Assembly: GCF_030272615.1 (NCBI RefSeq)
Contig: NC_081415.1
Span: forward strand, 108,132,406-108,196,405
Source: Cryptomeria japonica
Lineage: Eukaryota; Streptophyta; Pinopsida; Cupressales; Cupressaceae
DNA: 64,000 nucleotides
Direction of reading: 5' to 3'
The notes under the pieces: generated by a model
Seen by the model: the letters and a program-made list of their open reading frames with translations, nothing else
Databases searched by the model: none
Told to the model about the DNA's origin: nothing
Program-made: the position numbers and the translations under genes
In this document: positions 58,784-64,000 of the stretch, piece after piece
Position numbering within the stretch: position 1 is the stretch's first letter
How the letters are laid out: every line of letters begins with the position of its first letter

Positions 58784-60043
58784 TGTAGCGTCCTAAAATT
58801 GCGACACTTGCAATTTCGACTGCATTTCGGTCTTCACGATGGCGACGCAACACGCAACCTGAATGGAGACCCCGAAACTTGCTCACGACACTGAAAACTG
58901 CATTTTTCAAGCACCCTGGCCTGAACCTCCTTGCACCCCGCTATCCCGGAGGTGGGACCAGAGCGCCCAGCGCCCTGGTCCCTTAGGACCAGGGCACCCA
59001 GCGCCCTGGTCCTCCAGGACCATGGCGCCCAGCGCCCTGGTCCCTGGGTCCTATTTTGGGCCCGGTTTCCTAAGTGATATCTGGTCTTTTTTATTGCAAT
59101 TTGGAAATATACTTCCCTGGTCGGCCTAAGGTCGGGAAAATCAGTCTATCAGCCCTAATTGACAAGTATATAAACTACATTTTTCTCTCTCATTTGGAGA
59201 TGGAGGAGGATATGTGTACAAAGCGTGGAAACTATACTCAAGCATTCAAGCATTCAAGCAATTGATCATTCCAAGTCTCCATTCAAGGCTACATGTTGCA
59301 TTCAAGTCAAGGATTCAACCATTGAAGAGGAGATCACTTATTACATGCTACATACTACAACATACAACATCTAAACCTTTGCACATAAGGATACAAACAT
59401 CCTTAGAACAAGGTATTAGTACTTGTTTTACATTACAGTCATTTACATTTACAGCTCTTGCTCATTTCTTGGTTAATTCCAAAACCGGGGTTTGACCTAA
59501 AGGCAAACCCCTAATCCCTAACCCCCCAATCGTCTTCGCTTTTCTGTGTGTAGGTTGCAGGTACGCGGCTGAGATTGAAGATCTGGAATCCTTGTGCAGA
59601 GACGAACAGATCCCCCTTCGTTTCGTGGATTTTTCGGAGGACCGTGGCGCCAGGCACCATCGTCCCGACAACTTTTTCTCAAATTTGCAGGACAGCGCCG
59701 TATCGACATTCTACTGCTAATTCCAGGTCCGCAGCTTCATCCTATAACCTAAACTCAGTTTATAAGTGAATCTTTATGACTTTCTATGCATCCTTAGCTT
59801 AATTTCCTTAATCAACATTCTTTACAAAAGAGGGTAGCTTTGCTTTCCAAACCCTTGAAATTCATTTAGCATCCAATCTTACCTTGTGTGGGATTGGATC
59901 TTATGAGTTTCAACCCCTCTTTTGAATGTAAAGTCTCCCCCCTAAGTGAAAACCCATCGAATCCTAGTGAACCTCCCTTCTCTCTCCTCGGAGTTAGAAG
60001 AGGGGAGACCAACTAGGGTTCGACCGTGATTTTCCGCTTTACA
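58784..60043 (+). repeat. 3' LTR, family A (1260 bp)
   Basis: Collinear with 52209-53406; 62 bp longer because of two extra 31-bp hairpin units at 58950-59042. TATA box at 59167-59174. Confidence 0.96.
58950..59042 (+). repeat. Three GC-rich 31-bp hairpin units
   Basis: Each unit is of the type GACCAGGGCGCCCAGCGCCC + TGGTCC plus a short spacer and folds on itself almost perfectly. The 5' LTR has one unit at this place. Confidence 0.93.
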
Positions 60044-60045
60044 CA

Positions 60046-60365
60046 TGTAGAAGTTGAGAAAGCCAACTTCACAGACCCCGAAGATCACCTGCATGCAAAT
60101 AACCTGTCACAGAAAGAAGAGATGGAGACAAACAAGCAAGAGTGCTCTGAAAGCTGAAAAAATGTATTCATCCGAGAGAGAAATAAATTACAATGATGAA
60201 TCCTTATAAAAGGATATTGTGCAACCCTAAAAGAAACCCTAATAGGTAGACATTTAATAATTAATATAATTATTAAATGTCACAAATGCAAATTAAAGTG
60301 AAATCTTAAGAGAGGAATAAAGGTAATTTAATCAACATGATTAAATTAAAACCTTTACTCTAACA
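60046..60365 (-). repeat. 5' LTR of the gag-only copia element
   Basis: TGTAGAAGTTG to CTCTAACA, 320 bp. Its first three bases are shared with the CATGT duplication of the nested element. Confidence 0.95.
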
Positions 60366-60370
60366 AGTAG

Positions 60371-61097
60371 AACACTTAAGGTACGTTCCTGTAATGATAT
60401 TGTTCACTTCCATTGATCATTATGTATAGTCTAACTATGTTCTTATGGATAACATGTGGTATGCATGAATAGTGAGAAATTACTTTGTTGAAAGCTAGTA
60501 GAATTGTTGTCTCTAAAAGTACATTACTCATTTGCTATTTTGAAAGTGGTGGAATATCACTTTTTATTAAAAAAAAAGTGTAAATTTTTTGGGTCATGTA
60601 TGTGGTTGTTGTTACAAAAAAAACTCATATATTTTATCTTACATCTTCTTAGTCGATTGACAATAACACACAAAAAAAAAATTGTTGATCATTCTAACTT
60701 AAATTTAGTCTATTAATATGACCATCACATCTTCACATGTTGAAGTGTCCTTGTCATTTTTAGTTGACCATATTCAATACAAAGGATAAATAAATGTTTG
60801 ATAGTGATCTAGTGCCTAACTTTAGAAGAGTTAAAACAAATAGAAAGGTTCATTGGAAACAAAGATTTCAAAAGATATTAAGATGGATAGAATAATATTT
60901 AATTAAAAAATATATATATTAACTTATGTTGTCTTAAATGGACATGTATAATTAAGATATTGAAAGCATATTTTTTAAAACATAGATTCATAAAATCTAT
61001 AATTATTATTTTTAATTATTAATAAATGTTAAAATATTTTAAAATTAATATATTTAATAATTCTAGTGACAACTTAACCATTATACAATTCTAGTTC
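60371..61097. other. Intergenic, AT-rich, no gene
   Basis: No conserved coding, element border or RNA gene is seen. Short frames have no family resemblance. Confidence 0.5.
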
Positions 61098-61590
61098 ACC
61101 TTTGTATAAACAACATTTGAATATTATATGGTGTAAATGTCAAACTAAAGCATTTAGATGGTCTTGACACTTGATTTAATGGTTTTAGTCCACATCATAG
61201 ACATCTAGATGGGTTGAGTTCAAATCCAATTTTGTATAAACAACATTTTAATATTATATAGTGTAAATGTCAAACTAAAACATTTAAATGGTCCTGTTAG
61301 TTGCTTTAATGGCAAAGTCCATGTTATAGACATCCAGTTGATTTAATGACAAAGTCCATGTTATAGACATCTAGATGGGTTGATGTCTAGTTGATTTAAT
61401 GGCAAAGTCCATGTTATAGACATCTAGATGGGTTAACGTCTAGTTGATTTAATGGCAAAGTCTGTGTTATAGACATCCAGTTGATTTAATGACAAAGTCC
61501 ATGTTATAGACATCTAGATGGGTTGACATCAAGTTGATTTGATGGCAAAGTCCATGTTATAGACATCTAGATGGGTTGACTTCAAATCTT
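61098..61590 (+). repeat. Minisatellite upstream of the GH31 gene
   Basis: Units of about 50 bp of the type TTGATTTAATGGCAAAGTCC, ATGTTATAGACATCTAGATG, GGTTGA. They stand inside a larger duplicated block whose two copies start TTTGTATAAACAACATTT at about 61102 and 61234. At least six units, some lacking the ATGGGTTGA part. Confidence 0.9.
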
Positions 61591-62299
61591 CTACAATAAA
61601 AAATTAAGACATTTAATAAATTATATACCTTAAAAACTACTAACAGATTTTATTTTATTATAAACAGTTAAGTGACAACTAAAAGTGCTATAGATATGAC
61701 ATGATCGGAAAATAATTTAATTTAAAAGTTATTTATATATTTTAATATATAATTATTATTTTTGATTAAATTTAAATTATAATAGTGGCTAATCTAAATA
61801 CAATCACTAAACAATTCTATCTTATAAACAACAACTATAAATTAAAACTCTTGCAATGCATCTCTTACATTATAATATTGGAGTGTGAATAAGACCGTTC
61901 CAGAGTGTGAATGTTACCTTTCCAACTGCAAGCAACTCTGTGTCAAAGAGTCATGGTCAACAAAAGCATAATTTAAAAAGAGAATAAAATAGTGTTTTGT
62001 CGATTGGGTCTGACTTTTTGTGTGGATTTAAATTCACCATCAAACTATTAAAATATCCAAAATCGAATATCCTTGAGAATGGCATAATGAACTCAGGCGA
62101 TGCATATCACAGGTCAAACTCCATTAACTTCCGACTCATCACCCAACACTGTTCCTTTAGATCATGAATCGTTTCCTTCATATACCTTTTCAATATCCTG
62201 TACATAAAATTTTCAGTTTAAGCTGTAGTGGATATCTTACTTATGGAATAATTCATTCCACCTGTTAACTAAAGCTTAGGATTTCATATTCCATCCAGG
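61591..62299. promoter_or_regulatory. Upstream region of the GH31 gene
   Basis: AT-rich to about 61850, then balanced sequence. No convincing TATA box at a fixed distance can be named; CATATACC near 62180 and ACATAAAAT near 62204 are candidates. The CCATCCAG directly before the ATG could be a splice acceptor of a 5' leader intron, but that is unproven. Confidence 0.3.
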
Positions 62300-62520
62300 A
62301 TGGCTACTTCTATGGCTCTACAGAATACAGTCTTAATGCTGTCCCTGGTCTTCTTATTAGTTTTATCTTATCCTCTGGTGTGCAAGGCTTTTGGAAGAGG
62401 TTATACACTGAATTCAGTAACAGAAGCACTAGATGGGAGATCCTTCACAGCCCAACTGCAGCTAATGACCAACAGCTCTCTTTATGGCCCAGATATCCAA
62501 CATCTACAACTGTTGGTCAG
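62300..62520 (+). CDS. GH31 alpha-xylosidase/alpha-glucosidase, exon 1
   Basis: Encodes an N-terminal signal peptide (MATSMALQNTVLMLSLVFLL, hydrophobic core about residues 10-27, likely cut after VCKA). The start of the glycoside hydrolase family 31 N-terminal domain follows: GRGYTLNSVTEALDGRSF, LYGPDIQHLQLLVR. This matches the plant pattern GY.L..V....G......L.....IYG.DI..L.L.V. The exon ends in phase 2 at CAG|GTAACA. The secreted plant enzymes trim xylosyl residues from xyloglucan (XYL1 type) or act on maltose-like sugars in the wall; with only the N-terminus I cannot separate the two. The start is the only ATG that keeps the signal peptide. Codons are intact, unlike the repeats around it. 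Confidence 0.9.
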
Positions 62521-63843
62521 GTAACAATTATCACTAAACAGAGTACATCTCAGCTGCACTGAAATGTTAGGATTACTTTTTCAGAGTTTTTGGCTAGATT
62601 TAAGTTTTACTTTACAAGATGGAGATACACTAAGCTGATGATACACTAAGCTGATGATTTTCCGCTATGAACTTTTTGTCAGTCCCATTGGTGGACATTA
62701 GTTTCTATAGAAAGAACTCATTTGCTCTAGTGAAGTTTCAATTTTTCCTTTGCCAAACTTAAGCCTGGTCTTACAGCCATGAATGGTCATGACAGTACCT
62801 TAAGGCTCTTTCTCTAATGAATGGGATGTCCATCTCCCTCTTCAATCTATTAAATGGTCATGAGATCTATCAAATTGATCTGTAAGCCCTATCACATTGT
62901 ATCCACTTGTTCAAATGGTCATTACTAGGTGTCTAGTTTTCGAATGGTTCCTCCAAAACTTAATTTGACTGTCTTGATTGAATATTTTCATATTGTTTCC
63001 ATAGTGAATGAGATCTCCTTATCTTTATCAATCTGTTGTGTGGGTTGGGTATGTTCTTTTCTGCCAAATTGGCCTGTATGACCCATGGAAGTATATCTAA
63101 TTGTTTAAAAAAAAATCTTGACGTCTAGCTTTGAAATGAATTAATCCTTCAAGCATTGTTTTTTTTTTGTTCTAAGAAGGGTAAAAGTTTATTAAATACA
63201 AATGAGAGTTACAAAGCAAGAATGGTCAACAGTCCTGCAAAGAACAATGCATTACACATTCCTATTCTTCACAATTCTTTGCTCTCAAGTGTGAGATAAA
63301 TCTAAAGGCAAATATCCTGAATCCACAATATTCCAACCTTGCATTTGATCAGATACCCATTTGGCCAGATAGTCTGCTACTCTATTCCACTCCCTAGAAA
63401 TATGAGAAAATTAACAGATTTTAAAGACCTACTAAAACTGAAAATCTGTTGAATAACCACAGCTAAATGCTGATTAGCATCATCCAAGCACTGCGCATTC
63501 AACATATTTACCATCTCTTGTAATTCAGCTTCGCAAACAATCCTTTTCCAACAAAGATCACAACCATCTCTACCAATACCACCTATAGCTGCATGACCAG
63601 GATTCCCCTAGAAAATCCATCGGTATATATCTTCAGAATTCCTTAAGAGGAAATCGTCGGCCCACATGATTAATCTTCCTCTTAGCCTGTCAAGTTTCCT
63701 GTATCAGATTATCTTTGCTTCTTTAACTTACTGTTTTCATTTATCTAATGAGTTCACTAATCGTCATTTAATTCTCTTGATTTAGATTTCATATACTAGA
63801 TTGTCTCTGTATGGTTGTGATTAATGCCTTGGAGTCTTTCCAG
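62521..63843 (+). other. Intron 1 of the GH31 gene
   Basis: 1323 bp, starts GTAACA and ends TTTCCAG. Joining 62520 to 63844 completes an AGG codon and continues the family pattern (LLVR|YESHDRLRVYITDA). It contains an antisense LINE 3' end. Confidence 0.92.
63158..63715 (-). mobile_element. LINE 3' end with RNase H domain, 5' truncated
   Basis: On the minus strand: KIYTDGFSRG, then after a one-base deletion NPGHAAIGGIGRDG, IVCEAELQEMVNML, and SREWNRVADYLAKWVSDQ. This is the RNase H-like domain (DG...G.G..., E, ADxLA) found at the C-terminus of plant LINEs. An untranslated tail and a short poly(A) (T run at 63159-63168) follow. The 5' border near 63715 is approximate and no target duplication was found. 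The frameshift makes it inactive. Confidence 0.8.
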
Positions 63844-64000
63844 GTATGAATCGCATGATCGCTTACGGGTTTATATTACTGATGCCGATAAACAAAGGTG
63901 GGAAGTCCCAAGAGAATTGGTAGCCAGAAATAATGATGGTGATGGAGTTAGTAATAAGAAGGAACCTGAATTGCAGTTTTCATACACCAAAAACCCATTT
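63844..64000 (+). CDS. GH31 gene, exon 2 (runs off the window)
   Basis: Continues the GH31 N-terminal domain: YESHDRLRVYITDADKQRWE, VPRELVARN, then a short Asp/Gly/Lys-rich insert and ELQFSYTKNPF. The phrase RLRV.ITDA..QRWEVP is a hallmark of plant GH31 enzymes. The catalytic domain (nucleophile in the WIDMNE-type motif) would lie downstream of the window. Frame open to the last base. Confidence 0.92.

Larger units (their letters stand above)
52209..60043 (+). mobile_element. Pol-less Ty3/gypsy-like element (TR-GAG type), family A
   Basis: LTRs at 52209-53406 and 58784-60043, target duplication CATGT (52204-52208 and 60044-60048), primer site at 53410 and a polypurine tract at 58769-58783. 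The internal 5.4 kb encode gag (628 codons) and a protease-like ORF (492 codons) and nothing else; no RT, RNase H or integrase motif is present. Such elements are called TR-GAG and depend on a partner. LTRs differ by about 20 substitutions, nearly all transitions, plus a 62-bp length difference, so the insertion is fairly young. Confidence 0.95.
49509..60365 (-). mobile_element. Gag-only copia-type element with a nested element
   Basis: Two 320-bp LTRs (49509-49828 and 60046-60365) differ at only about three bases by eye. AGTAG flanks both sides (49504-49508 and 60366-60370). A tRNA-Met primer site at 52191-52205 and a G-run polypurine tract (reverse of 49829-49840) put it on the minus strand. 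Its own internal region is only about 2.4 kb and holds gag but no pol, so it is non-autonomous. The 7.8-kb element at 52209-60043 sits inside it. Confidence 0.93.

Overview
The window is nuclear DNA of a large, repeat-rich plant genome. A gymnosperm (conifer-like) source is the best guess. It has no operons, a canonical GT-AG intron in the one host gene, and about 62 kb of nested, mostly decayed transposable elements. These include Ty1/copia, Ty3/gypsy and chromovirus LTR retrotransposons, LINE 3' ends, and one very large DNA transposon. Many broken reading frames carry C-to-T or G-to-A type stops, as expected of long-methylated repeats. The species is inference from repeat style only.

Layout. 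1-1425 is the 3' end of a copia element whose body lies left of the window. 1503-5840 is a truncated copia element whose 5' LTR carries an inverted solo LTR (2496-3525, TSD GTTCT). 6008-7257 is a solo LTR of family A (TSD ATAAC), and about 8167-9732 is a worn solo LTR of the related family B. 10298-11192 is an antisense plant-mobile-domain remnant, followed by a polypurine tract and a probable long 3' LTR (12397-16019). 16-21 kb holds short tandem duplications, AT-rich DNA and a LINE tail.

20963-35107 is the most remarkable object. It is a 14.1 kb DNA transposon with matching terminal inverted repeats and a 4-bp TCAT target duplication. It has palindromic subterminal repeats, a left gene on +, a six-copy satellite of about 358 bp in the middle, and a right, intron-containing DDE-transposase-like gene on -. 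That gene is split by a family-B solo LTR (29295-30957, TSD GTGGT). The set of characters resembles the Sola group; that assignment is from memory and needs a search.

35.1-49.5 kb is a nest. An old gag-protease element of the family described below contains a complete but decayed chromovirus (39040-45350, TSD CTTAG), and a truncated second Ty3/gypsy lies beside it. 49509-60365 is a copia-type element reduced to gag (TSD AGTAG, minus strand). A 7.8 kb LTR retrotransposon (52209-60043, TSD CATGT) has landed exactly at its PBS/LTR junction. This inner element has an open gag and an open protease-like frame but no reverse transcriptase, RNase H or integrase, so it must be mobilised by another element. 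Its LTRs carry GC-rich 31-bp hairpin units whose number differs between the two LTRs (1 versus 3). Hairpins of the same style recur in other elements across the window.

60.4-64 kb is the host part: an upstream minisatellite, then the first two exons of a GH31 glycosidase gene (alpha-xylosidase/alpha-glucosidase type) with a signal peptide. Its first intron contains the 3' end of an antisense LINE. The gene continues past the right edge.
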